64,000 bases of DNA from Himantopus leucocephalus (taxonomy: Eukaryota > Chordata > Aves > Charadriiformes > Recurvirostridae). Shown here one piece after another: positions 26,033 through 38,720 of this stretch. Position 1 is the first letter of the stretch. Each line of letters begins with the position of its first letter. The notes beneath the pieces were generated by a model. The model was not told the DNA's origin, ran no database searches, and was given only the letters and a program-made list of their open reading frames with translations. Made by a program: the position numbers and the translations under genes. Location: the NCBI GenBank assembly GCA_003993805.1, contig RSEF01000001.1, positions 181,370,102 to 181,434,101 on the forward strand, in the 5' to 3' direction.

Positions 26033-26207
26033 ATTGGAATAGGCTGCCCGGGGAGGTGGTGGATTCGCCATCCCTGGAGGTGTTTAAAAAAAGGGTAGAC
26101 GTGGTACTTGGGGATATGGTTTAGAAGTGGTTTTGTCAGGTTAGGTTAATGGTTGGACTTGATGATCTGAAAGGTCCCTTCCAATCTTAGCAATTCTATG
26201 ATTCTAC
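26033..26207 (+). mobile_element. CR1 LINE 3'-end fragment, sense
   Basis: Sense CR1 3' end: attggaataggctgcccggg, 'aggtggtggattcgccatcc', 'ctggaggtgtttaaaaaaag', then 'ggttaatggttggacttgat', 'gatctgaaaggtcccttcca' and the tail caattctatgattctacag. It includes the last ORF2 codons and the 3' UTR and is 5'-truncated at about 175 bp. Only this copy and the 13.5-kb copy have the same orientation as DACH1. Confidence 0.93.
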
Positions 26208-28857
26208 AGCTTAGCTATAAGCTAGTGAATCCTCTCTTCTTCTTGCATCTTATAACTACTCATTTAGTATTAGGTTGTTGCGTGCGCAGATTTATTACCT
26301 TTCAGGGGAAAATCTGAGATAAGAATTTTTTGTTTCTTCCTGGATCACAGAATAATTTTGCCTTCTGAAGGCTAAGGGTGTAATGGTATTGGTTTGTGAA
26401 TTTCTCCATAAGAATGATATTTCTGTACCAGTTATGTAGGATCCCAGTTGAAGCACCATATTCCGTGAAGAAGAACCATTAGAAGATATTGGTAAAGCCT
26501 CTAATGATGTGTCATAGCTTTCAGGTATATATAGCTTTGCTAAGTCAGGGTAGATTCAACATGATCAGAAAAAAACCCTGTGTCTCTGACTTTAGAAGTG
26601 ACCCTCACCACCCAAATTCCAGTTTCTTCTTCCAAATCATAAAAGTATCTTGAACATCTTGGGGAAAAAGACCCCCACTTTTCAAAAGAAGGTATTTTAT
26701 CATCAGGGTTTCCTGTAAAACAAATAACATACAAACCAAAACAAAATAAAAAGAACCAACTCCAAACTCTCGATACAAAAGAAAGCAACTGAAATCTTAT
26801 TCTTAAAGGCAGGTATGTGGTGAAGTTTTTAGTGATTAAATTTGGACGTGGTAATGGAAGTGTTTACTAGTGATTACTATAGCTTACTGAATTCCAACAT
26901 GCTATTATTTGTAAGTGAAATGAAAAAGTTATTGAAAAGATACGTATTGCAGAGTACACTGATTGTTTCATAAAATTAAATTATTCAAAATGTAAGTTTA
27001 CCAATTGTGGGAAATACTGAGTTTATCTTGTAGCTCCAATTTCAGGCAGAGTCTTTGAATAGAAAAACATCAAGATAATCATGCTCCTATGTTTGCAGTT
27101 TTTCTGGTAATAAACCTGATATTTTTCCAGTCATTCTTGATTTTTAATGAGAATGTTTAGCCAAAATAATTTGATTCCCAATCATTTAATTTGTAATTAG
27201 TTCAAAACTAACCTTTTCCAGAGCAAGCACTGCATTGCCATTTTAAACATAAAATACAGAGTATTATTTTATTAAATACTGCAACTAGAAATGAGCCTGA
27301 GCTGCTGAATTTGGAGTACTATCTCAATCTTACAAACATGTTGGTCTGTTATCTGAATGATGTTGATTGCTATAACAATATAGTAAGATGTTACTTGTTA
27401 GAGTAAGCGTAGCAAGATCTGGTAGAAAGCTCAGTATCATCACGTTGCTAACTATAGTTCTGAATCATCATGATGACATGAAGTTCTTGGATGCTATCAA
27501 GATGCTTATCTCCTTTCCTGTAGAATTAGACTACTTATGTCCTTGCGTGACATGGTCAATGAAGGGTGAATGATATTTTTTCTCTTCATTTTGTATTTGA
27601 TCTCCTACCTGTGCTACATACTGCATTCAATAAAAGATGACTTCAAATTTATATATTCCAAAGTTATGGTCCATGATTTCATTATCGTATATTTGGGGAT
27701 TATCTAAAGTACATGAAGAAACTTCAGCTTAGTGTATTTAACTTGTTTGCAGGGTTGGGTTTTTTTTTGTGGGTGGAGTCAGATGTCAATTTTTAGTATG
27801 ATTGTCTCCTGGTTAAGAACAATATGTGCTGTGGAGTTTTCCAGATCTCATGCAAGGACTGAAATATGAAGGGAATATCCAGAAAAGATCTCAGGTAGCA
27901 CAGGTATTTTTGTTGTAGGATATAGGAAGTAGGTGAGCTTACGAATTTACTCAAGTAAATGGTATCTTCCAGAAAAGTGTGCAAGCAAGCATTCTTATAT
28001 CTGAGCAGCTTTAGAAGACTACAACTCAGGCAAAAAAGAATGAGTGAAGTAATGTACTAATTGATTTTATTTATTTTTTTTTAAGTTATCTGTGTTTGGT
28101 AACAGCTTGGAAGGGTCAAGCATCTAATGATCACATCATATCTAACCTTTGAGGAAACAGACTTACTGAACACAAAACAAACTTTGTCAGTTTTCCAAGG
28201 ACAACCAGTCACTATGAGTTGTCCTTATGACTTACAGCTCTAGTAACGTTGCCTGCATGAATTTTATAAGACAGGATAACATACCATCAGAATTATAATG
28301 ACTCCACTATCAGTTGTTCACAGTGCACGGCACTGTTGTTACTAATGTTGTGCTAAGCAATATATTAGAGCTATCATAAAATATTCTTAACTGGGACAAG
28401 GTTTTTGGAGAGGAAGGTTGTTCTGGTTTGAGTCCCGGGCTCAGGATTTCAGGGCCAGGTGGTTGCACAAACTTGATTGTAGGTAGTCTGCAAGTTGCTT
28501 AACGGTTTTCTTCTTGGTTGGAAATCAGAGAGTATTTATGTCAGAACTGTATTGTGCTGTGAAGTTAAGCAAGTAGAAAGATATGCTGATGAACTATATT
28601 GCAAATATAAAATGGTCTGTCAGTTATTGCTCAAGGAGCTGCCTCCAGAGCTTGTGGTTTATGAAAACTGTTGGTCCATGCATTCAAAATGCTGAGTTTG
28701 AAAACCTCATTTTACTTTCTTCAGGTGAGAAGACTTCTTTTATTCCTTCAAGATGGAGAAGTAGGTAGCTGTGTTTGGTTGGTGCTGTGTGCCTGAGGCA
28801 GCAATTGGAAAGGCAAACAGAATGAGATGGAAAGGGATAGAAAAGGGGCTAAAAAAA

Positions 28858-28914
28858 TTGTGTGTGTGTGATGGAGAGAAAGAGAGAAAGGGGGTGAGAA
28901 GAGAGAGAGTTCTT
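28858..28914 (+). repeat. GT then GA-rich low-complexity tract
   Basis: A short (TG)n run followed by gagagaaagagagaaagggg and gagagagag; homopurine, possible triplex former. Confidence 0.8.
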
Positions 28915-31211
28915 TATAAGTTGGTACAACCACCTTATTTTATGTAATACAAGTTTGTTTGTTGGCTATTGTCTATTAATTTGTGAATGTTGAGAGGTTA
29001 CAAAGCTATATTGTTACAGTATTTGTATCATTGCTTTCAGGGGTTGTCCTCTTTCAACAGCACGTATACAAAAGGCTTTATTTTGTCTTTCTGAAATGTT
29101 TTTTAGTTATGAATGTTTTACAAGTAACTCTTAAATCATCTCCTTTCAATCCAGTCTTAATTGCAATGAGATCCTGTGTTCAAGCTGTCAGCAAAGAATT
29201 AACTGTTACTGCTACTAGTATTAAGAGATGTGACTACTATGGACACTTAGAAAGAAATCTTAGGTTGAGGAGAATGTTACTGTTATTACATTGCTTTGAA
29301 GAGGTCATCAATTAATGACGTATTAGTTTCTGACTATGAAAACGGCAGCATGCAAGGTCTGAGTAAGCTGGGAAAAGGAAAACTGCACCTAGTCAAGACA
29401 AAATTAAAAATGTCACTGAGTCATTTTAACTCATCAAAATCCATAGCAATGTCAGATAGACAGACAATGTACTGACAAGTTTTACTGAAAAGTAAGGTTT
29501 TGTCAACATTACCTTTTCGTTAGGTGGTGGCTGAGATTTAGATTGACATAGGGGAAGTAGAACAAGTTGCAGGGAGTGTTTTAAATGGGCAGATGCATCT
29601 ACTGAATTTCCTTTTCTCTGTATTCATTATGCTGGCTGATATCACAGGCACTAAGACCACGCATACAGCGTGAACAATCCAGTTGCCCTTATTGAGGGGA
29701 AAGTTAATAGAATAGCATTGCTTTCTGCAGACTACTTTTTTTATAAGAATGTATCTGGCACTTATAGTGGAAATACAGAATTCAAAGCATGAGATGGTGT
29801 CAGCTGCTTAGTCCAATAATCTCCGTTAATCCAGGTTACTGGAGCTACCTTGCTAGGAACCATGAAAATCAAAGGTAGGATCTTAAATAAACAACATCAC
29901 TACTAAAAAGGATGATGTCACTTTTATGTTTTCTTTGATTCCTTAATTCATATGCTATGATGGATCAATCCAATATATGGAGACCTAGATATAATTACTG
30001 TATTAGAATACTAACTCTGTAATGTCACTTAAGCTTGCACTTCAGATGTTGAGAAAAGCTGCTTAACACAGTGCAAACTATAGGATTTCCCTTCACCCTT
30101 GCTTAATAAATGTATGTGAATATGGGAATAAAAGGACTATGTTTCTTGGGTGATTTAATAACCAGATAACTTACTGCATCACAACAGTACGTTCTTTTTG
30201 CAAGTACCAGACTATTAACAAAAAGAAAAAAAAAAAACCAGCACAAAAACCCGAATGGTTTTCAGCATTCCCATCAGTATTCAGTGCAAGCATTTGAGAA
30301 GAAAAAAGTGATTTCTTGTGAATCAGTACATTTGTTTTGAAAAGTATCTCAAAAGATTCTAGTAGATTAATATTTCATTCAAGTGGAAGAAAACAGTGGT
30401 TCCTGTGCACTCAGTCACTGTGTGACAAAACAATTTTTAAAGTAATTTTTTTCCTCTATTGAAAGCTCAAATTATATTTGGCCTTCGAAGTCTTAGATAT
30501 ACAGATGCTGAACACACTGAGGACAGCATACTCCTAGAGGTGAATGACAAAAAATGACTTTTGCCTCTATAGTATATAATGTGAGCTTCATGTTTATGGA
30601 ATATGGAATAACTCATTATGAAACAGGATTTAGCCTTTTATTATTAAAATAGATCCATAAGAACATTTTTATATAAAACATAAATGACTTAGATTTCTCT
30701 TTAAATTGATTTCTATTATCACCTGGGCTAAAATTTTATACGGAAAGACTATTACGAGGAGGTGACATGTACGTAGAACCAAAATAAATAAGCATTATCA
30801 CAGTAGATAACTCTTAAGTTAAAAACCCCCAAATGCTTACACCTCAGGAAGGTCTGGGCAAGAGATGCTACTATTTAGGCTACTGTTCCTGTAAAGAATA
30901 TGACTTTTATGGCTGCATTTGTACCAATAAATAAAACAGTTCAGGGCTGTTCTTTGGCTTGGGGAGCAGGCTTGCGTCCTGCAGCTTACAAACGCAGGTC
31001 TAAACTCTTTTTCTTATTACAGTCTTTCCCAACCTAAAAAAAATATTCATCCGTATCTTCTCCTGAGACAGAGTCCCTGGCCAGTTCTGTTTCATGTACT
31101 GTCCATGGCTGATTACAGAACGTTTTGTAGCTATACTACAAAATTACTGGTAGGATGAATATTTCACTTGTTGAGTTTCTAGTATGGTTTTTGTTTAAAG
31201 AAAGTAGAGGC

Positions 31212-31290
31212 AAAATTTTTATGGAAGTTTAATCTTTTATTAGACCAAGTGCGAAAAATTTACAAGCTTTTGGAACACCAGCACTTACTT
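31212..31290 (-). mobile_element. Possible ancient amniote LINE/SINE 3' end
   Basis: The minus strand reads 'ccaaaagcttgtaaattttt' ... 'cacttggtctaataaaagat'. This resembles, from memory, the AAGCTTGT ... TTGGTCTAATAAAAGAT end found in old dispersed amniote repeats. The match is short and diverged, so the family cannot be named. Confidence 0.3.
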
Positions 31291-33521
31291 ATGTCTGCTG
31301 AATGAAGTTAATCGCTATGAAGATCTAAAAGCATCTGAAAGCAATTAAAAATGCTTATATGGAAATGCTGTTTTAAGTATCAGCAACTTCATTTTTCCAC
31401 CTTCTGCTCGATAGCTGGATACCATTTGTCCAGTGTGTGTTAAAGGTGATAACTTTTTTCATTAAAATCACTTTCAGTATACCTTTTTTGGGATTCTTTA
31501 ATTGCTTTCTTATTTACTCCGGTAGAAAGCTTTGGATCTTTTGCATTTACCTTTCTTCTTTTTTGCCCCTGTTCTGGAGGCCCCAGGTTAACTTTCTGAT
31601 GATGAAGAAGGAGAAAACCCATACATTTTTCTGTATGTATGGTGCCCTTATCCCTCTTCGCAAAAAGAACTCAGTCCAAACAGGGGATAATGACCATATC
31701 TATATCCACTCAGAAATTCAAGGAACTGTTAGCTGAATTTGCACTTGGAAAAGAATCTTTTAAATTAATCTTATTCTTTTTTTTGTGGAAAATTTAAGAT
31801 GATCATGAGATCAGCAGTTGCACATTCGTGCTCTGTAACTGCTGCTATCTGAGTCTTTAAGTTGTAGGTAATCATTCACATGATTTCTTTTTTAACAGAC
31901 TTCTGTCTGCATAATTTTCTCAAGAAAAATATTTGCTTTTAAATTGCTTGTTAGCTGCTGTCTTCATGGTGGCAGTAGAGTTTATTATTATTATTGGTGT
32001 GTTTTATGATGTGTTTTGGTGGTATTTTGTTTTCCATTTATTTATTTATTTAAATCTCCACTTATGTTACGAGGAGTGAATTTGCTGATATCACTCAAAA
32101 TATTAAGCTTGGTATTGAGACATTGTATCATCTCGAAATATCTTGAGTTCCAAGTCACATGCTATGAGCAAATATTTACTCTTATTCTATGTGAATAAAT
32201 ATTTTAGAATTTTGTACAGATGGTCTGGGATCTCACCTTTGTTTGTGACTTCTTATTTCCAGCTGTCTCCTGAAAACTGATAGAAGGACTAGAATACGTA
32301 ATTCTTTATCCATCCTAATTTGAGACATTTTCCTTAATGAGCACTGGAAATTTTGCTGGTTCCAGATTACACAGATTTAGCCTTGGCATGAATTTTGAAG
32401 TGTAAAAACTCTGCTTTATAAACTCAGGGAAATGTGGTAGGAGTGAGTATTTTAATTTACCTTCCTTCTTCCTGTTCCTTTCTCACATCTACTTTGTCTT
32501 TATTTAATATTCCAGTTTACTTCATTAAATCTTTAATAATAGAAAGAAATATATTTGGAACAGATAACGATAAATGAAGAGTAACAGTAAATCCTAACAA
32601 GATTTTCCCTGGGATGTTTTCCCTTACCATAAATTCCAAATATTTTATTCCCTAGTCCTGTCTAGCTGACCAGGCAAGAGTTTCACAGAACTTTCTTTGG
32701 CCAATGGACCGGTACTTTAAAAGTTAAAAAGAGTACCAGGATTTTGTTTTAGAAACAATGATGTACTTTTTCAGAATTTTTATTTATTTTTCAGATTGTA
32801 ATTTATATTAAGTAATCAACTAAGTTAATAGATTCGGTAGGTAGCCCAGATTAAAGTAGGGCATAGGCAAAACTGAAGGATATTTAATGTAGCCCTTATA
32901 TAACCTGTGACCAAGTTGGGTGAAGGTTATTGCCAATAGATCTAACTTAATTTCTGTCTCACATCTTAGACTGTTTTAATTCAGTGTTACCACAGAAACT
33001 GTATTTGGTCTGCCCTTAGAAAATCCTTTTTTCTTTGTGTAAAAAAATTGTGGCAAGTGTCTTTTTTGTTTTGCTGTATAATTCAGAACTGTTTATATAA
33101 CCTCTGAGATAACACTGTCTTTTGGAGTTGTATTTGAATCTGCTTCATTGCTTCTTTAGAATTATTCATGATTTAATTGTATTTATTCACTTAACCCAGA
33201 TCCATCTGTGGCCTGCTCCCAGTAGAAGGCTCCTCATTTCATCCTCAGTCACTAAATGCTGACATCTTACACATTGCTTAGCCCCATCTCACTTTTTGTA
33301 TAGTGTTGATCCTACAGTTACTTAAATTGATTCTTTTTACCAGAGTTTACTGTAGAATTGTTTCACTTTTTATTTGTTGCTTTGGTATGGTTTCTGCTGC
33401 CCTGGCTTTATCTCTGTATTCAAAAGTCACTTTATCTTACATGATATCCTGCCTTCTAGATCTCAACATCTTTTTCAGAGATATGAAATCTGATCATATC
33501 CTAATCAACTTTCTTTTTTTC

Positions 33522-33553
33522 GGGGTGGGGGGGGTGGTGGTGGTGGTAGTGGG
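33522..33553 (+). repeat. G-rich tract (GGGGT/GGT repeat), possible G-quadruplex
   Basis: GGGGTGGGGGGGGT followed by five GGT-like units and GGG. The + (non-template) strand carries the G-runs, so a quadruplex could form in the intron RNA. It is next to a T run. Confidence 0.6.
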
Positions 33554-33722
33554 TATTGATATCATGGTGTGTGGTATGATGCTTCCTCATTTCTTTGAAC
33601 AGTTGTGATTAGGCCACAAAATTTTGCCCACTATTATGTCTTTTAAATAGAATATATATACACCCCTTCCTCCCATTTTTCAAAACGGGTTTTGCTTTTT
33701 AGTCAATAATGAGCATAAAATA

Positions 33723-33757
33723 TAGAGTAGAGTAGAGTAGAGTAGAGTAGAGTAGAA
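33723..33757 (+). repeat. (TAGAG)6-TAGAA pentanucleotide microsatellite
   Basis: Six exact TAGAG units (33723-33752) and one TAGAA, directly joined to the CR1 3' end. TAGAA is the unit expected for that CR1 tail. Confidence 0.9.
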
Positions 33758-33845
33758 TAGTTCAGTTCGAAGGGACCTACAATGATCATCTAGTCCAATT
33801 GCCTGACCACTTCAGGTCTGACCAAAAATTAAAGCATGTTATGTA
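33723..33845 (-). mobile_element. CR1 LINE 3'-end fragment with expanded pentanucleotide tail, antisense
   Basis: After a (TAGAG)n run comes TAGAATAG-TTCAGTTCGAAG, 'ggacctacaatgatcatcta', 'gtccaattgcctgaccactt' and 'caggtctgaccaaaaattaa'. This matches the CR1 group whose 3' end is a TAGAA pentamer repeat. About 90 bp of unique CR1 sequence remain. The microsatellite at its edge is the CR1 tail itself, altered and expanded. Confidence 0.85.
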
Positions 33846-35779
33846 AATATATTTTGGCGAGATTATTAGTGTAATTGTAGACACGTTAATGCTGTTGCTT
33901 CAAGCTTGACAGATTTATTACTTTCCTTATTCTTAGCAGGTTGACCAATCATGAATCCTTTATCTCACCAGTCTGGCTAATCCAGTAAATCTGTGAGGAG
34001 TGCCATTAGGTAATGTTCTTCTAAAGACAAAATGAAAAACTAAACACTGATGGATAAATAAGTTGCAAATGAAAAGGGATTTCCAGCACTAACAGTGCTC
34101 CCTATTTCTCCTAACTGCATCTCATGTCCATTTTGCCAAATGTTCAAAGAAAATATGGGCTTGAATTCTTGCCCCTTTTTTTTTTCTCAGCTTCCTCCTC
34201 CTTCCTAGCTGTTTCTCAGAAAATTTTCAGACAATGTAATAATTTTGAATGGCATTCTTTTTCTTTCATATACTGCATTTATCTTCTAGGAGAATCCTCA
34301 CCACCTGAGAAAATGGCTACTTTATGAGAAAACTTTAGCTTTATATAACTGCCACAAAAAAAAAGAACATTTCAAGACTATGTTGATAAATATATCTTCT
34401 CATGCTGTCTTTGCATGAGGTGTTCACAATAACAAATTGTTGAAAAAATACCTGCTAAATGAAGTGTCACGGTTTTATCATAGCATGAAAATATTATCTG
34501 TGGTGCACAGGGTCAAAAAGGACTGTTCACAGAGCCTGTCCCATTAAAGTTCATCTATAAAGAGAATTTTCACAGTTCTTTTAAAATTATGATGAAAAGT
34601 TTGCCAATTCTTTTTTAATAATTTCTCTTTTCTTTTCTTCTTAATATAAGTTTCCCATCTGGTTTATAGAGCTGGAAATAATTCTCACCAGCATGCACAA
34701 TGGGCATCTCTTTGATGCTGAGGCTTTCAGGATTCCACTCTCCATGTTTGGCTGTTACCATCTGCTTTTTTCATGTGAAATATACTATGTAAGAGCACTT
34801 TATTTAGAGAGAGAGTGCACTACTGTGAACAGAGCTTTCTGGGTACAGATGTTAAAACAGTTTCAGCCTGTCCTGAAAGCCAGAAGCAGAGGGAAAGCTG
34901 GTAGATTTTCATAAGTTTTTTTCAGAGTTGGAAATCATTTCAGATACTTCTCCCTCTTTGGTCTGCCACTGCCTTCAAGAAGGTGGAATTAAAAGCATTT
35001 TTGCAAATACAAAAGAGATCATTCATTGGCAAGCTGGGTGCATCACTATTATAACACGACAAAAGAGCTTCCATTCCTGAGTTAGTACCTCTGTGTGGTG
35101 CGTGTACCATGTGAACATGCTAATTCAGATATCTCTGTACTGTGCTCCACTAAATGAAATAGAGGCCCATAAACATCGCTGAGTATCATCCCTTTAAGTT
35201 TACTCAAGTGAACAGAACTACACCTTTCTGAGTGTGTTTGAAATTCTCTTTATACTCAGATGAATTCATTTCTTCAAGTTTTTCTGTGCAGCAATAAAAA
35301 ATAGAAACAGTGATATGGTGGATTCTGTATTCTATGAAAGTGGCTGGGACACTTGCTGCTGTCCTACTCTGCAGCTAATTGCTACCCCTAATTCAAGACT
35401 TGGCAGTAACTTTTGGGACCAACCACTGAACGTCTTGTTCAGTAGAGTTCCTACTGATAACCCTGTTACTGCTGATGTGGGCCAGATTTTATCAGTAATC
35501 CAGCTGGGAAGGACTCAATCCAGTAGATGCTTTGCATTCTTTAGCAATGTGTACTCTGCCATTAAATCTAGGTTTTGATTAAATGGTGAATGTTTATATT
35601 GTGAAATCAGTTTGCCTCCCTAATTTGATTTTAATAGGAAGTGGAACAAGGGGGAAAAAATAACTGGCAAAATATTTGACAGAAATTGATAGAAGGTAAG
35701 AGAACTAACAGAATTCAAAGTGAATTTTATTCTGTTTTATCCATCAGGATCTACTTTTTAAACTTTTGTGGAAAAATAA

Positions 35780-35817
35780 AGTCCTTGAAAGAAAGAAGGA
35801 AAGAAAGAAGTAAAGAA
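35780..35817 (+). repeat. Imperfect (GAAA)n tract
   Basis: gaaagaaagaaggaaagaaa and neighbouring units; homopurine on the + strand. Confidence 0.85.
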
Positions 35818-37879
35818 TGTTTAATAGAAATTGTTTTCTTCTTTAAGGAACAATACAAAGCATGTATTGTTTTGAGGCTTACTTTATTTTGCTGAGAAGT
35901 AGGGTTTTTTAATCAAGTAGGTATAAGAATGTTGAGGTAATTTTTGTAGTAGTTCTTTATGAGCATAAAACTAATTTTAAAGGAAATATGTACCTTGAAA
36001 TAGAATTCCAAAGCAGCAGATTTGTTACATTTCTTTAGAAATGGCAAGCATACACGTAAATATCTTCATTATATTTTCACTATCTGAGGAAAGAAACTCA
36101 TTTTCCCTAGCTTTAGCCATCTAAGAAGGTAGCTATCAAGGAGGAGATTCATCTGCTAATATGTCTGAAATGTAGCTGTTGAAATCTTAGCAAGTCATCT
36201 CCTTTCATAGCCAGTGGAAAGTAGCAAACATCTCTAGAGAGTGATACATCTCAGTGTAAGATAGACCACATGAATCACCCTCTGGAAATGCCTGTGTCTC
36301 TTCATTGACTATTGGGAACCGAGATGAAGAGTTTGGACTGAATGCTTAAATTTTAGAAGGTTAATGTTAAATTGGATGGGTGAAGATGTCAATGTAGGTA
36401 AATTATTTTAAAAGTGTGGATGCAGAACTGTGTCTGTATGTTGTCCATTAGATGAATCTGTGGAAACGATAAATATGTTTAAAGTATTTGAAGAGGTTAG
36501 TATGTTCTGGGTGTGGTAATAAAAAGAAATAAGAAAATTTGCATTGTATCATTTGCACAAAGTGCTCTATATCACACACGTGCCATTTAGCAGGTAATTA
36601 AATCACATTTTAGTCAGGGATTGAAACTTCTGATATCCCTTTGGATTCACTGTGAATTGTGTCTGTTACTGGGTTCTGGTAGCTGGGTTCATGACATAAC
36701 ATGAAGATATTTTAGTGCGCTTAAAAGACTGATAAATCTTTTCCTGTGATAGTGAATTAATATGCTATTTAAGCAATCAAAGACATGGTATTTCTTGATG
36801 TTAACTGCAATAGGATCACTAGTTTTAGTTTTAGCATAAGAACAGTCCTCCACTGCTGTAAACAAGGATAAATTAGTATAAATATTTTGCTTATTTAGAT
36901 TGTTCCAATGAACTGATATTAATCTTATTGGAGTTTTCTGAAGTAGGCTTAATACTGCTCCATGTAATTTGCTAAAGCTACTATGCCAGATTCTTTTAGA
37001 ACTTATGTCTTCAACGATGCAAGTAACTCTACACTGTTCCCTCTAAAAAATATACACTATTCCCAAATAGCAAAAAACCCCAAAGACTTTATTTTTTAAA
37101 TCTGAATCGGCATTAAGTGAACTTAGAAATGCAGCTATCCAAACTGGTAAGTGCTGAATTCCATCTTCCTGTGCTAACTGTAATAGTTCCTCCTTAAAAA
37201 TACACCTTTAAATCTCTTATTTGGCACAATGTCCACATTTTTTCAGTGCTATATGGGAGGACTTTAATCTCAAAATACATAATGTCCTGCAGTAATTTTC
37301 AGCATGTTGAAACACTGGGAGAATCAGAAATATTTATAAAGCTCGGATGTGTCTGAGCTCTCCAATCTGTAGTGGTTGTCCGCATCTAGTTTTATTTATT
37401 AAATATAGATGTAATTTTTCATATCATTTCTGGAAAGAAAATGCTGATAATCCTAATGTCCAGTTATATATGTTTGAAAAGATGAATGTTCAGTCTGAAT
37501 AGTAAATCTGGACACCTTAATTATATTAAAATTTTATCATCCTTTGGCTTTTATAATCTCTATTTTTTCCACAGACACCAGACCAGATTTGATTGCATAT
37601 CTATTAAGGGAAAACTTATATTCATTTTTGTGTATGGATGGATGTATCTTATAATCCTTTAAAAAATTCACCTATAGATGATCACTTCTTAAACTACAGA
37701 TTGCTTTTATTTTATTTTGGCTGTGTTTTGAGTTTCCTAATCCATATTTGCCTACTGTGTTTCAAAAGGGAATCAAATTGGTTTTGTGGTACATTAATGT
37801 TTTATGCAATATTCCATAGAGAACATTAAATAAAAATAAAAGAAAAAGGTTGACCTCTAACACTTACACCCATTTCTTA

Positions 37880-38300
37880 TGTCAAACTGGGAGATGTTGA
37901 AAGCCCTATATGGTCGTAACCCTTCTATCTAACTGTGACCCTCCTTAACATTAAGCAGGTGACTCGATTAAACATAAATCAGGCATAAAATGCCCTGCAT
38001 GAGGCAGCACAGTGAATCAAGCAAATTATCAAATGGCAAAACTCATTCTGTGCTCTGGGCAATGTAAGCTGCCAGCACTTATACATCAAAACTTCACTCA
38101 ATGTAAGATTGATTTTATTTTATTTTGTTTATTTTAATTCCCTACAGCAAGCTGTGTTAGTCGTGTAAAACGCTGTCTGCATCATTACGTTCCTAAGAAA
38201 TGCTTTTCTTGTTTAGCAAAGGCCAATCACAATCTTAAGCAACGTAATCTGTCTCAGACTAGATGCGCTGCACTCTGTAGTGGGTTCTTGTGGAGCTGTT
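37880..38300 (+). promoter_or_regulatory. Candidate conserved non-coding block (intron A-B, centre)
   Basis: About 420 bp of balanced, non-repetitive sequence with no CR1, simple repeat or coding signature apart from a short TTTTA-rich stretch near 38.11-38.14 kb. It includes caggtgactc, aggccaatca (CCAAT box on the + strand) and ATTATC/GATTA-type motifs. I read it as possible enhancer DNA on composition and on the known biology of DACH1 introns only. Confidence 0.3.
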
Positions 38301-38554
38301 ATTTTGTGTAGTAATACCGAAACTTAAGCTTCTGTGATTGTATAGATTTTTTTCTGTTTGTTTGTGTGTATACACACACTATCAACTTTATCAAAAATAT
38401 GAGCGCCAAAGGGATAATGTTATAAAATTGAATCACCAGTAGCCATTGAAGATATTTTCCAGTTTCAGTAAAGATGCTGGGATTAAAGTGTGTAAGTCCA
38501 ATCTTAAGGCAAGAATGAATTTTTATGTAAGATGATACATGTCTTCCTTTCACA

Positions 38555-38720
38555 GTTGCTTTTTATGCTGCCTTAAAACATGTCAAAATAATCCCCAGCA
38601 GAGGAGCCTAAAAGGAATGTCAGCTCTGTGGTTATGTAAATCGAATTGAGTGCTTTACAGCAGGTTTAAGATTTTTATAACTCAGGAGTTGTTAACAGCC
38701 AGCTGGTTTGTATCTGTTTT
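38555..38720 (+). promoter_or_regulatory. Candidate conserved non-coding block next to the 37.9-38.3 kb block
   Basis: Non-repetitive stretch (ttatgctgccttaaaacatg ... 'gttaacagccagctggtttg') with GTTAAC and CAGCTGG E-box motifs. It is separated from the preceding candidate by about 250 bp of AT-rich DNA. Function is inferred. Confidence 0.25.
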
